Positions 28,801-35,940 of a DNA stretch of 64,000 nucleotides are shown piece by piece. The stretch's first letter is position 1. The number at the start of each line of letters is the position of its first letter. The DNA is from Mytilus californianus (lineage: Eukaryota > Mollusca > Bivalvia > Mytilida > Mytilidae): NCBI RefSeq assembly GCF_021869535.1, contig NW_026262679.1, positions 81,093,143-81,157,142 on the forward strand, given 5' to 3'. Made by a program: the position numbers and the translations under genes. Below the pieces are notes generated by a model. It was not told the DNA's origin and did no database searches. It saw nothing but the letters and a program-made list of their open reading frames with translations.

Positions 28801-31800
28801 TATGTATCATTCAGGGCACACACTACTTCAGAATCATAGGTAGAGGTGACTTCTCTATTTCAAACTGATAGGGAGAAGTGGTGAGATTTGAAAGAGAAGT
28901 GCTCTTTCGCTTGGGATGCTACAATGTTTGGTTTTACTACATTGTATAATATAAGGACCATATGTATGAATCTATCTTATTTTCTTTTTATATTGTTCAA
29001 TTCATATCTGAGTATACAATTAAAGTAACATTTCAAATTCAAAGTTGTTTTAAGTTTATCGTTTCTGGGAGCACAATTATATAAGTCCTCTTATGAGAAA
29101 TTACCAACTAAATATCTAGCACTAAAAGATTTTTTTTTAATATCAAAAAGGAAAAGAAAGTATAATATATCAATAAAAATTCAATTAAAAAACTATTCTG
29201 TTAATCATGTTAATGAAATGGAGTGTTTCTGACTAAAAGATTTATAAATTTAACAAAAGTTAAACTGGGCCATAATATATTGATATTGGTATAATAGTCC
29301 CTATAAATTAAGCAACTTTAATCAATAAATTTAAACAATGCATATACATGGATATATATACATTAATCAAGTAGATCTAATCAAAACTCTGTTAATGTGT
29401 AGGGAATGCGTAATTTTTCCTTTTTGGATAAATATTCTTCTGTCAGCTGTGCCATTCTTTTGTCCGTAGTCATTATCATAAAAATACAGATTACCGTAGT
29501 AGCTGGCGGACAGAGAAAATTTACATAAATAAACAATGCTCGACAGGCATCAGAAAGGAATATGACGTTTTTAATGCAATAAATGGATTAAAAATTTACT
29601 GAAGGCAACTTTCATCACCTTCTTTTGAAGTAACAAACTTATTTTAAACAGAAAAACTTTAGAACACTTTTTTCTTTATATAAGGCCAGTTCTTGAATAT
29701 GCTGATGTGGTTTGGGATACATCTACATTGTTTTTTGTTCACAAAATAGAAAGTGTCCAAATAGAGGCTGCAAGGATTGTGACTGGAGGAACACTGTTAA
29801 CATCTATTTATTTACTTTATAAGGAAACGGGATGGGAAAAATTAAAGGATAGACAAGAGGCCCACAGACTTACATATTTGTACAACATGTCTAACAATAT
29901 TACTCCATCTTATCTTAATAATATTTTACCTGAACGATTCCGTAATATACATGAATATAATACGCGTAATGGGAATGATTTTCAACCTATTGCAGCTAGA
30001 ACAACATTATACTCGAACTATTTTCTCTCATCAACAGTAAAATCCTGGAATTCGCAGACTATTGAACTACAAAATAGTCCGTCCCTTCTCGCCTCCAAAA
30101 ATAATTTTAAAAGTAACTGTGAAATTAAGCCTGTATTTTATTACTGTGGTTCCAGGTCTGGTCAAATATATCATGCGAGAATAAGAATGAACTGTAGTGG
30201 ACTCAACAAACACCTCTATGACAGAAACTTGTTAAAATCCCCGAAGTGTGTTTGTGGAGACCCTGAAACAACAGAACACTGTTATTAAAATGCAAAATAT
30301 TCAATGTACCTCGCCAAAGACACATTCACAGATTCCAATCAGAATGTCCACTAATGTCTTACTTTTTTGCTCCGATACACTCACAGTAGAACAAAATATA
30401 CTGATATTCAAAGCTGTGCAAAATTTTATTATAAGTAGCAATTGATTCACATCCACAATCAAATAATTATAATTATTCACTCCTCCCCTATATAAAGAAA
30501 TATTATTTCATTCTTTAATAACATTCTCATTTTCTCTAAAAACACCTTTCACCCCCTTCCTTTGCTATATATATTTTAACGATTTCTTTAATTAAATATG
30601 TTTACAACATTTTGCCGAAATTTAGAATGATTTGCTAAGTTCATACATTTAAAATTAATTTTAAGCTCGATTCAAAACATTGATAAACCTAAAGAAATCT
30701 ATACCTGAATTTGTTTTTGGTTGTATCCATATGGTTCCTGATGTCTTTGTCCGTTGGATGAAACCGACGGCTGGGTATGGTCTGGTCCTCAATTTGTAGT
30801 TCTTATTTAACAAAGACTTTTAAATGTCTCTTCATCTCTGAGACTTTTGTCACTCCATCTCCAACCAGTTGTCTAATTTTTGCCTTAACTTCTGGTCCAA
30901 CTGGTTGACACAGTCCAGCAAACTGTAAAAAGTATAAATGTATTTGAATTCAAAATAATAACCACTAAATATTACAAAAAGAATTATGATAAAAAAAACA
31001 TGCTTGCACCATCCTTTTTCTATTTTCACTGAACCATGAAATTTATTGAAAGGTTCACTTAATAAAGTAAATATGTACTAAGTTGCATGTTGACAGACTG
31101 ATGGACCCATAGACATAAAAACTTAATGCTCCTCTAATACCATAAATGGAGCAAAGAATACAAGTAGGAATGAATTGATATGTTTGGCATATATATATAT
31201 AGGTCTGTCTACTGGGATATAGTGTAAACTTAACAGTTTCAATATATATACAAGTTTAACCAAGGAATAAAACTAGAAAATAAGTAGCTAGAGGCATTAA
31301 AATGTCTAGTTGAGCTAACAAAATATCAAACTATTAAACTGTTCAACTTTGATACCTCTCCTATTATATGGTTTTTATGGTCATCTACAGTTGGATAATA
31401 CATGTGGATTTCTTCTTCCAAAGCTTTGCGAAGAGTCTTTGCAGTCTGCTTCCTTCTCCACTTACTTGCACTATTTTCTAACTGATAAATAAAGAAAGCA
31501 ATTGAGCATTTCTCCTTTGATTGATAAAATAGAATAAAACCTTTTACTTACCAATTTCTAAATTAACTTTAAAAACCATTCAGTTTTCTATAAATAATTA
31601 AGGATGGTCGCTGCTCTTATTCCTTTATTTATCTACTATCAATTTATAACAGTCTTTTAGAAAACCTTGTTATTTTGAAACAGAGTAGCAAACATCTTTA
31701 AATAGCAGTATCCTACAAACGATTACAATTGATGAATCAAAGGGTAATTGTGTACATGTTCTGTACGTTAATAAAAATAGTAAAAACAAGTTAATGTGTA

Positions 31801-34800
31801 ATTGATTACCGAAAATACCTCCCTGTTATTATTGTTAAACAGGAAGTTGATGAAACTTATCACATGGTATAGCATGCTCACATTGGGTTGATTCCAAATT
31901 TTAGAAAGCCTTGATTTTTTGTTCCATTACACTATAAGGTATGGAATACTATGCCTGTCACTTTTTCAAAGAATAAAGGTCTATAATTACTCAATGTCAT
32001 ATCAAAAATTTATCAAAGCCTTAAAGGCTGTAAAAGCAATTGCTCCCAAGTTAATGTTTTTGTGACTTTTATTTTTCATCCACATGTATAAGAATGAGAA
32101 TAAACCTGACAGGAGTCTTGTGAGAAGTAAGAATGTTTTAACTTTATATCAATAAAAAACTTTAGCAGAAAGTCATTTTTAATATGTTTTACATTTCACA
32201 AGGAGATGATACGTTTACCAGGCTAAAGTTGGAGGCAAATACATGTGCTGAAACATATAACCCAACGAAGAAATCATTATGGATTATCCCCTGGTAGTGT
32301 TTGTAACTGAGCAATAATTTCCTTTATTGATTTAATTTTAAGAATTTTCATAATTGATTTAAATTTAACCATTCAGTTAAACATTTCAACTTTCCAGACG
32401 CAAATGTTAAAAAAGGGGAAAGAAAAATAATATCTTACAAGACATTAAACATGTAAAAAAGAAATATATATTTCAGCATACTAAAAATATTTTCCTAATG
32501 TTACTTTGTCATCATTTCTTAAATCTAAGTCCCAAACATTATTGCTCAGTTGATATGTGCCATCCTCGTGCAATTCCGAAAAGAGGGTATCACAGACAAA
32601 CATGACATTAAATCGTCAATTTACGAACCAGAAAAAAACAGCTCCACGTTGCATTGATATTTATAAATTTTCAGGAAAAATTGCGAAAAATGATCTTCAA
32701 TATTTCGAAAACATGTGAAATAAAATTGCCAACACGGTGGACCATGTGGACCGTCGAGTGTCAACAAACGTAGTAGACTTGTCCACTGGAAAGACGAGGA
32801 TAATTATTTCAACATTTGTCATGCATTCCCCGTTTTGATATCCAAAAGGACGTACTTTTTTTCAATCTATGAAACAAGAAAATACCAAATTGTGAATATC
32901 TCTTCATCTTGACTTGGCGTCTATCATGTTTAGATGGGTCCATTTCATTAATAAGGTGATGGATAAATCTTACAGAGTTATGACAAAAAAGGAAAACTAA
33001 CTTATTGTTATGTGTTTTTAACAAAGGTTTCGTTCCACTAAATTATTTGCGCAAACAAATTAACAAAATAGGTCAGTTTATTTTTTTCTATTTTTAGATT
33101 ACAGGTAATCATTTTACACTGTCGATAAAATGGATTTATTACAGCACGGAGTCTATCAGTATCAACACCAATTAGAATAGAAGGGCCCGATACATCATGG
33201 AAGTATTAAAATATGTCAAGAGTTATTAGAACGTGTAAACTCTGCTACTTTTAATTAAATCAGAAATGTGAGATAAGATTACATTACTATAACCTGTGTA
33301 GTGATTTTGATTTTACGATAAATTTATGAATGAACGATAATTTTATGAATGAACAAGAGCACCTGACCTCTTTCTAAAAGAAACACGAACTACACACACA
33401 AAACCATATTTAATAAGAGATAATTCAGTAAAATTTTCAATACTAAATCAACAACTGAAATGATTCCATATTTTGTTGAAACATCACACGAACGGAGAAT
33501 GGAATCGCAGGTATAAAAATGCACTTTTTTTCACTCTGACTTCTATGTTATTTGATAGTCAAACAGTTGTCCCCTTAAATACAAAAATACATCTACAAAA
33601 ACATATGTTGAAACTTCTTCAATTCACTAATGTTTTTCAACAGTTTCAACCAATGTATTGCATTAGAAAACATACATAGGTGTTTAAGAATGACAGACCA
33701 GGAGCCTGTTAAACAAAAAAAATTTGCTTGATCTGGGCGGAGTCTCTGATCTACGTCACAAAGATGGCCATACGCGATGGCATAAAAAAACTAAAGTGAG
33801 ATTATTTTAAAAGTTTAAACCAGTCACCAAAGTTTCATGAAAACTACTTAAAGCATTTATGAGTTATTGTAAGAAAAATGGAAAATCACCTTCTTTTAAT
33901 GAATAACACCCAATAACTCTGACACATATAATCTAAAATTTATAAAAATCAACATATAAAATCTAAAATTTATAAAAATCAAATGATATAAACAATTCAG
34001 CAAAGTTTCATACAAATTGGTTAAAGCGTTTTTGAGTTATTGTTGAACAGACAGACAATAGTATACCATAATATGTCCCAGTATAAAATTGTAAATAAAA
34101 AAAACCAAACCCTGTATCCTGGAAATTTAATAATGCGTCTCTGGGTTATCCTGGCAGGACATATCATCTTTTTAGTGTTTTGAATCAGAGTCCTGCCTTT
34201 CATAACATAGCTATGGTCAGTTTTCGACTTTTCTTCCTGCAAAACAAAATGACATTAACATACCACTATTGATGTTCCCATAAAATACAATATAATTATT
34301 TTAGCAAATACTATTGGTTTAATAAAGGGAATTTTGAAAAACTATATGAACTGTGATATTTCACTTTTGGTTGATACACAATACATACTGTAATATGCAT
34401 ATTAAAGGTGAATACATGAGAACTTAGACCAAAGACAAGTCTGGCCAAGACAACTTGGACCAATTGTAAGACAACCACAACCATTTCATGCAATCTTCAC
34501 CCAAAAACCTATTAACACTTTCGGAAGTAGCTGGTGCAATAGCGATTTATCAAACAAGTTTATAAAGAATGGTTTAAGAAGATCATGCTTGTTGTTTCTT
34601 TATTTAAAATGACTTTTACTGGTTTCGGGTACCAGATAGGAATTGTCAGTAATGGCAAAAAACTCTCTAATAATTTTGAAATTGCTACCTTATCATGCTT
34701 ATCATTTGAAATATAGTTAATGGTACAATGTAATATATGTGTAAATCGCAAATACACATGTAATATTGTTTAAGTCAAGAATTTGTACAGTAAGATTACT

Positions 34801-35040
34801 ATACAAATCCTTGTTTAGGTTAAATACTTTTTCCGCCTTATATTGGATCTTCTTTTTGATGTTTCGGTCAGGACCATGCTGACATTCTCTAACATCATAT
34901 CCCAGAATAATGTAAGGACAGCCATTGGTATCTATTTTACATCTGTCATCAGCTTTTCCATCTTCCCACCAAATTTTATGTGCTTTGTAATCTGTTAAAA
35001 CAAGATCAATGGTTTCAGTATTGAAATAATACATTCTCAT
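6496..35040 (-). CDS. MULE transposase-SWIM-Ulp1-PHD-OTU-like-PHD fusion gene, 29 exons, three in-frame stops
   Basis: Joined minus-strand exons: 35040-34828, 34236-34111, 31481-31356, 30922-30705, 28770-28675, 26871-26540, 24884-24779, 23835-23700, 23155-22980, 22498-21852, 21603-21559, 20520-20390, 19943-19812, 19291-19223, 18685-18597, 16967-16844, 16375-16312, 15664-15606, 14870-14751, 14008-13945, 13573-13497, 12408-12233, 11784-11607, 10889-10796, 8582-8414, 7837-7777, 7290-7135, 6922-6839, 6600-6496. Every intron is GT-AG and every junction keeps phase; the total is 4,173 nt, 1,390 codons plus stop. Residue numbers below use this model. The three in-frame stops are codons 195, 484 and 613. 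The N-terminal boundary is uncertain: an upstream Cys/His-rich exon may exist near 35.75-35.82 kb. The domain order suggests a transposase-derived protein fused to ubiquitin/SUMO-protease-like and zinc-finger modules. Many introns in a transposase gene argue for a host gene or an old captured element rather than a recent insertion. Confidence 0.85.
8414..8582 (-). CDS. Exon 25: second PHD-like zinc finger
   Basis: 169 nt; contains FCCQGNSDLKKCIKCFQMYH and SCCIISHEEAFVCGCH. Ligand candidates are Cys1213/1214, Cys1223, Cys1226, His1231, Cys1234, Cys1244 and Cys1246: a PHD-type C-x-C...C-x2-C...H-x2-C pattern. The start is set by the acceptor GAAAGACAG at 8583, which restores phase with exon 24; the sequence above it is open only in another frame. 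Confidence 0.82.
9345..10410. repeat. Minisatellite, period 134 bp, alternating subtypes
   Basis: About eight to nine copies anchored by AATATATATGGTTTAGGGGT at 9371, 9496, 9619, 9753, 9887, 10021, 10155 and 10289. The first two intervals are 125 and 123 bp; the rest are exactly 134. From 9753 on, two subtypes alternate (GGGTCGGGATGACCCC versus GGGTGGGGGTGACCCC), giving a 268-bp higher-order unit. Confidence 0.92.
10687..10733 (+). repeat. (GAA)n-(TAA)n microsatellite
   Basis: About nine GAA units followed by five TAA/TAATAA units, inside the right part of the minisatellite element. Confidence 0.95.
10751..10780. other. Terminal hairpin of repeat element
   Basis: AAGTCTTCCCAAAC - TTC - GTTTGGGAGACTT forms a 13-bp stem with one bulged T and a 3-nt loop. 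A hairpin at the end of a non-autonomous element is reminiscent of Helitron-like 3' ends. Confidence 0.7.
10796..10889 (-). CDS. Exon 24: acidic linker
   Basis: 94 nt; GCDSDDHQKDLILEEMKKEF then DSPCCDMEDKL. Acidic, probably helical. Donor A|GTAAAG lies inside the palindrome AAAGCGCTTT and only 15 bp from the end of a repetitive element. Acceptor TTTAAATATTAG. Confidence 0.75.
11033..11090. repeat. 29-bp tandem dimer
   Basis: Two exact copies of a 29-bp unit starting TGTTGGCAGGAATC, in intron 23. Confidence 0.9.
11193..11382. mobile_element. 190-bp MITE flanked by TA
   Basis: Perfect ~24-bp terminal inverted repeats (CTGTAAATTCAGAAATTATT... and its complement ...AATAATTTCTGAATTTACAG), flanked by TA at 11191-11192 and 11383-11384, as for Tc1/mariner-type target duplications. 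No coding capacity. A solo copy of the first 16 bases lies at 8951-8966. Intron 23. Confidence 0.88.
11607..12408 (-). CDS. Exons 22-23: OTU/vertnin-like domain lacking the active-site Cys
   Basis: Exons 12408-12233 and 11784-11607. The second reads DHIFPADVEGSGTWTLFRSV then SIFFYGDEAHMQFARLL and CNEIIELGK. The layout (DG-x-G/C-LFRSVS-x-x-x-YG-x-E-x-H-x-x-x-R) is that of OTU cysteine proteases and of vertnin-type degenerate relatives, but the nucleophile position after Gly holds no Cys (GSGTW). It is most likely a catalytically dead OTU fold used for binding. The assignment rests on pattern only. Confidence 0.65.
12761..13362. mobile_element. 602-bp element with 18-bp terminal inverted repeats
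   Basis: CAGTGGGAAATCTAGTGA at the left and its complement TCACTAGATTTCCCACTG at the right. CATA immediately flanks both ends and may be the target duplication. No coding sequence recognised. It lies wholly in the intron between 12408 and 13497. Confidence 0.7.
13497..14008 (-). CDS. Exons 20-21: basic linker
   Basis: Exons 14008-13945 (ENSCQNALKSGKRKSEQNLT) and 13573-13497 (VTMDKISKQDQKSPIEVCLD). Low-complexity polar sequence with a short basic run that could act as a nuclear signal. No domain recognised. Splice sites are good (TTTATTTATTAG acceptor; GTAAGT donor at 13496). Confidence 0.7.
14060..14165 (-). mobile_element. tRNA-derived SINE head
   Basis: Read on the minus strand: GAGCCCTGGTGGCCGAGTGA resembles a tRNA-Ser/Leu 5' half with an A box, and AGTTTGAATCTTACA about 60 bases later resembles a B box. 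Decayed and not a functional tRNA; a SINE fragment in the intron before exon 20. Confidence 0.5.
14590..14735 (-). mobile_element. tRNA-derived SINE copy
   Basis: Minus-strand B box GTAGGTTCAAACCCAGG (about 14680-14693) followed by a tail TTGGTGTTTGTTGCTCC...AGTAAGAGCG that is shared with the copy at 15.1-15.27 kb. It abuts exon 19. Confidence 0.55.
14751..15664 (-). CDS. Exons 18-19: first PHD-like zinc finger
   Basis: Exons 15664-15606 (59 nt) and 14870-14751 (120 nt). Together they give CPVCGFMIQDD..., EKCGLCKRSFHKTPFC and RFECRQCLVNTW: Cys950, Cys953, Cys966, Cys969, His974, Cys979, Cys993, Cys996, a C4-H-C3 arrangement as in PHD/RING-type fingers. The finger is split by a phase-0 intron and sits right after the protease domain. 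The ligand is unknown; PHD fingers often read histone tails. Confidence 0.8.
15105..15275 (-). mobile_element. tRNA-derived SINE copy
   Basis: Shares the GCTCTTACTACTTAATGC / AAAGCAACAAAT tail with the copy at 14.6 kb, and ends in a tRNA-like head with a decayed B-box-like stretch near 15210-15235. A third partial copy of the body (ATTCTGACTTCAAGCTGACC) is near 20620-20670. Confidence 0.5.
16312..16375 (-). CDS. Exon 17: Ulp1/C48 C-terminal helix
   Basis: 64 nt; FAERHLRNEQLTDIGPYEIK. Spliced after GVYVLM it gives the usual C-terminal helix that closes the Ulp1 fold. Acceptor TTTTTTTATCTAG, donor G|GTAGGA. Confidence 0.82.
16844..16967 (-). CDS. Exon 16: Ulp1/C48 catalytic Gln-Cys exon
   Basis: 124 nt; ends IPKQHSKQHDGSSCGVYVLM, the classic Q-x-D-G-x-S-C-G-V signature with Gln910 (oxyanion hole) and Cys916 (nucleophile). 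Acceptor TGTTTTACAG, donor ATG|GTATAT. Reading on past the donor would add stop-free intron codons, but only this donor keeps phase with the next exon. Confidence 0.9.
17209..18263. mobile_element. Non-autonomous hAT-type element with perfect 8-bp TSD
   Basis: Ends CAGGGCTTCCAAAA and TTTTGGAAGCCTTG (one mismatch as inverted repeats), flanked by identical 8-bp duplications GTGCGGAC at 17201-17208 and 18264-18271. Subterminal CAGCCGGAC words occur near both ends. No transposase frame survives; 1,055 bp. It sits in the intron between the His/Asn and Cys exons of the Ulp1 domain. Confidence 0.9.
18597..18685 (-). CDS. Exon 15: Ulp1/C48 acidic-residue exon (Asn in place of Asp)
   Basis: 89 nt; encodes IIEPMTGSLYFYNPLGEIEG. 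In Ulp1 enzymes this is the YYDSL strand with the catalytic Asp; here the residue is Asn864. Asn at this position may be tolerated in parts of the family, so activity cannot be judged from this alone. Acceptor TTTATTTTAG, donor AG|GTAAAG. Confidence 0.85.
18830..19060. repeat. Diverged tandem dimer, ~146 bp
   Basis: CAATAGGTCAACTAT recurs at about 18840 and 18986, followed by ATGATTGTAAGGTG and CTGACCTTG in both. A repeat type I recall as common in bivalves; non-coding. Confidence 0.6.
19223..19291 (-). CDS. Exon 14: Ulp1/C48 catalytic His exon
   Basis: 23 codons, VHLMDYDILLGAYYQDGAHW then DLM. His847 in GAHW is the expected catalytic histidine (HWxL motif of C48 proteases). Acceptor TTTTTTTAAG, donor ATG|GTATTC; phase 0/0. 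Confidence 0.85.
19812..19943 (-). CDS. Exon 13: Ulp1/C48 second part
   Basis: 44 codons beginning VMDAYLGCLANWENDQHRKV, the helix that follows WLxD-x-x-I in Ulp1 enzymes. Phase 0 at both ends; donor AAT|GTATGT, acceptor TTTTAAG. It reads straight into the His exon. Confidence 0.82.
20390..20520 (-). CDS. Exon 12: Ulp1/C48 domain N-terminal part
   Basis: 131 nt; reads KGIWDQEEETGYIVAKVFNI and ITDGDIRSLRDKNWPTDQ, matching the pattern D-x-x-x-L-x-x-x-x-W-L-x-D that opens Ulp1/SENP protease domains. Acceptor AATTTCAG, donor CAG|GTTAAG. Confidence 0.85.
20690..21240 (+). mobile_element. Retroelement 3' tail copy
   Basis: A 550-bp non-coding copy starting TATGATGGTATGATACTAAA and ending CCCCATTTCCATTCTCAATT. 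The same sequence follows the ORF at 41284-41535 and recurs at 46389-46805 and, inverted, at 51342-52503. It looks like the 3' UTR of a target-primed retroelement, this copy being truncated just inside the UTR. It lies in intron 11. Confidence 0.75.
21559..21603 (-). CDS. Exon 11: linker microexon
   Basis: 45-nt exon encoding MYANELTGVEIDEIQ, the Met being formed across the splice junction. Acceptor ATTTTCAG, donor CAAG|GTAAAT. It joins the SWIM linker to the protease domain in phase. Confidence 0.78.
21852..22498 (-). CDS. Exon 10: SWIM zinc finger plus linker, in-frame TGA
   Basis: A single 647-nt exon (215 codons plus split codons). The SWIM finger CSC-x9-CKH is at residues 588-602, followed by ILSVIHTFPN, then TGA (22189-22191, codon 613), then DWNSLPSGFKNF in the same frame. 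SWIM fingers bind DNA or protein and usually follow MULE transposase domains. After the TGA the frame stays open for 112 codons of a polar, probably helical linker to the donor AACA|GTAAAG. A later GTATGA donor near 21812 would introduce in-frame stops and is rejected. Confidence 0.88.
22980..23155 (-). CDS. Exon 9: third catalytic acid region with in-frame TAA
   Basis: 176 nt; contains FNIRVNTTNGLERQHLRLKK, where the Glu of TTNGLE is the probable third catalytic acid. Codon 484 is TAA (23057-23059), between KKDY and AETSDTSLSSLLSIII. Related proteins, as I recall them, carry Leu here, so TTA to TAA is the likeliest origin. The frame is otherwise open to the donor AG|GTTGTG. Confidence 0.85.
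23700..23835 (-). CDS. Exon 8: transposase helical insert
   Basis: 136 nt; encodes FRALSSSTSLDEYHEHVLEL and ends NWFEPWWLGHRE, the W-rich segment ahead of the third catalytic acid. Acceptor AATTGTTGCAG, donor GAG|GTAACA. No stops. Confidence 0.85.
23995..24123. repeat. 64-bp tandem dimer
   Basis: Two near-identical copies beginning TTGAGGTGACAAACTGACCT and ending TAAGACAGGAAAA, in an intron. Confidence 0.9.
24779..24884 (-). CDS. Exon 7: transposase CDFHKEQAW motif
   Basis: 106 nt giving CQVYLCDFHKEQAWDRWLKK, which directly follows the FPG end of the previous exon after splicing, as in animal MULE proteins (FPG-x-x-x-x-LCDFHREQAWxRW). Acceptor TTTTGTTTAG; donor TT|GTAATT restores phase with the next exon. 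Confidence 0.88.
26540..26871 (-). CDS. Exon 6: MULE DDE transposase catalytic core
   Basis: 110 codons. Shows WQKRLLNLYGKEICLLDATY, then YDLPLFFICVNTNVGY, a helix with AESIKEALQKIMQWNEDW, and YFMTDNDPCEISAIEESFPG. The Asp of LLDATY and the Asp of MTDND are the likely first two catalytic acids of the RNase H-like DDE fold. Acceptor TATTACAG, donor CCAG|GTAAAT. This is the clearest single piece of evidence for the transposase family. Confidence 0.92.
27120..28276 (+). mobile_element. Decayed hAT element with 8-bp TSD
   Basis: Left end CAGGGGTAGAAATT and right end AAATTCGACCCCTG are near inverted repeats of the hAT type. Flanks ATTACAGG (27112-27119) and ATAACAGG (28277-28284) form an 8-bp duplication with one mismatch. 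Subterminal GACCAGTAGATTT words occur several times near both ends. Inside, at about 27460-27510, the plus strand reads KRKREYQKSWEKDREWINY, like the start of hAT/ZMYM-type transposases. The rest is deleted. Intron between exons 5 and 6. Confidence 0.82.
28675..28770 (-). CDS. Exon 5: transposase core start
   Basis: 96 nt, entering after 2 nt of a codon and leaving after 2 nt, with donor ACA|GTGAGT. Encodes FSKDDQTNLEHLVKGWTKTF then PDDNFYLRTC, resembling the PDD-x-F-x-x-R segment ahead of the first catalytic Asp in MULE-type transposases. Confidence 0.8.
29620..30447 (+). pseudogene. LINE ORF2 C-terminal fragment, antisense in intron
   Basis: The plus strand reads HFFLYIRPVLEYADVVWDTS, then IESVQIEAARIVTGGTLLTS, GWEKLKDRQEAHRLTYLYNM, YYCGSRSGQIYHARIRMNCS and PKCVCGDPETTEHCY: the conserved end of non-LTR retrotransposon ORF2 after the RT domain, with the terminal CxC...H motif. 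A stop/frameshift follows HCY; the final LLFCSDTLTVEQNILIFKAV continues in another frame to 30445. 5'-truncated, opposite in orientation to the host gene. Confidence 0.85.
30705..30922 (-). CDS. Exon 4: pre-catalytic region with in-frame TAA
   Basis: Reads FAGLCQPVGPEVKAKIRQLV and later RRFHPTDKDIRNHM, typical of the region between the DNA-binding domain and the DDE core. Acceptor TTTTTACAG, donor AG|GTATAG. Codon 195 is TAA (30803-30805) between FVK and ELQ. The frame continues cleanly on both sides and no spare GT-AG pair could remove it, so it looks like a point nonsense change. Confidence 0.8.
31356..31481 (-). CDS. Exon 3: pre-transposase basic region
   Basis: 42 codons, phase 0/0, acceptor TTTATCAG, donor GAG|GTATCA. 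Begins LENSASKWRRKQTAKTL and ends with TVDDHKNHIIGE. The His-x-x-His-x-x-Gly-Glu ending resembles the segment just before the transposase core in animal MULE/SWIM proteins. Confidence 0.8.
32505..32603 (-). CDS. Possible alternative first exon
   Basis: An ATG at 32601-32603, preceded in frame by TGA, opens 33 codons (MFVCDTLFSELHEDG...) ending AAA|GTAACA in phase 0, which is also in phase with the exon at 31481. There is no acceptor just upstream, so it can only be a first exon, giving a protein without the CPA and Cys-rich exons. The flanking 32.6-32.8 kb is somewhat richer in CpG. It could be an alternative promoter or chance. Confidence 0.4.
33030..34110. other. Intergenic/intronic, nothing recognised
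   Basis: AT-rich sequence with short chance frames only. A short duplicated ATCTAAAATTTATAAAAATC occurs near 33930-33980. Confidence 0.5.
34111..34236 (-). CDS. Exon 2: CPA-motif exon
   Basis: 42 codons, phase 0 at both ends, acceptor TTTTGTTTTGCAG. Carries GRTLIQNTKKMICPARIT and RRIIKFPGYR, a block I associate with the DNA-binding N-terminal region of MULE/SWIM and CARF-like proteins. The donor GTTTGG is weaker than consensus. It joins in frame to the exon at 31481. Confidence 0.7.
34828..35040 (-). CDS. Exon 1 candidate: N-terminal Cys/Trp-rich domain
   Basis: Residues 1-71. Contains YYFNTETIDLVLTDYKAHK followed by IWWEDGKADDRCKID, CPYIILGYD and ECQHGPDRN, a conserved-looking zinc-ligand-rich block typical of the N-terminus of SWIM/MULE-type proteins. 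The donor is AAA|GTATTT at 34827, phase 0, and joins the next exon in frame. The start is taken as the ATG at 35038-35040 because an in-frame TAA lies two codons upstream. A splice acceptor at TGAG|A just inside the exon is possible instead, in which case the true start lies further upstream. Confidence 0.65.
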
Positions 35041-35649
35041 TTTTAATTATTCTCTTAATGTAAAACTCTTTTGTCTTGTTGGTCATAGGATTTTCATACT
35101 GAGTTATCACATAAAAAAGACAGTAAAAAAGTAACAGTAGAGAAAATGATAAAATATTAAATGCAAATAAACTAATAAATAACGCAAGTTAATAAACTGC
35201 AATTAGAAATTTCACCATTTGGTATCACATAGTAAACAATTGGTTAATACATGTATTAGATATAAAGTATTCTCATAAAGGAGTGGTGTTTCATTGCCGA
35301 AACCTGGTTGTTTGCTTATAAGTTTCATTGTTGTGAGTTTAAATATTTGTTTTTTTCAACAGATACATCCAAATGTTCATAGTGAATATGACAGCTGTTT
35401 TAAGGAAACATGTGACTTATGCGGTGAAATAATCACTTTGCTATCTTTTTTCCCAAAACCAATAACCAAGGGAAATAAACCAATTATTAATAAAAGAACA
35501 GTTCCATTGTTGCACATATTTTATCTATCCAAGGCCAATAACTAAAACAAAACCCTTTTTTTTAATCTTTAAAACAATTTATGAATGAAAAGAGTGCAGG
35601 GGAACAAACAATTTTTTTTTATGATGTAACCTATAACAGACGTATATTT

Positions 35650-35940
35650 TTTGGGGGCCTTAAATGTTAAAATCCCTTATTCTATCATTAGTTCTATCTA
35701 GATTCCATGTATGGGGCAAACCTGAAAATATCTGAAAGATAAACATATTAAGCAATCTGCATTTTTTCAACAGTTTTGGAGAAGTCATGGCAATTTGGCC
35801 ACTGCCATAAAAAAAATCCTGCACATGAATTGTCCTTATCAATTTTCCAATGTTAAATGATCTGGTTTTAGTCCTGGAATGTAATCTTGTTTTCAGACCT
35901 CCCCGTCTCCACTGGTGATGACTATTTTTCACCTGTCCAG
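35650..35940 (-). other. Possible further N-terminal exon
   Basis: On the minus strand, after an acceptor TGTGCAG|GA at 35819, the sequence reads FFLWQWPNCHDFSKTVEKMQ before TAA. The W-x-x-CHDFSKxVEKM pattern resembles the Cys/His segment ahead of the YYFN block in this protein family. I could not find a donor that joins it in phase to the exon at 35040. The longer minus frame at 35660-35932 covers it but reads differently. Confidence 0.35.
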
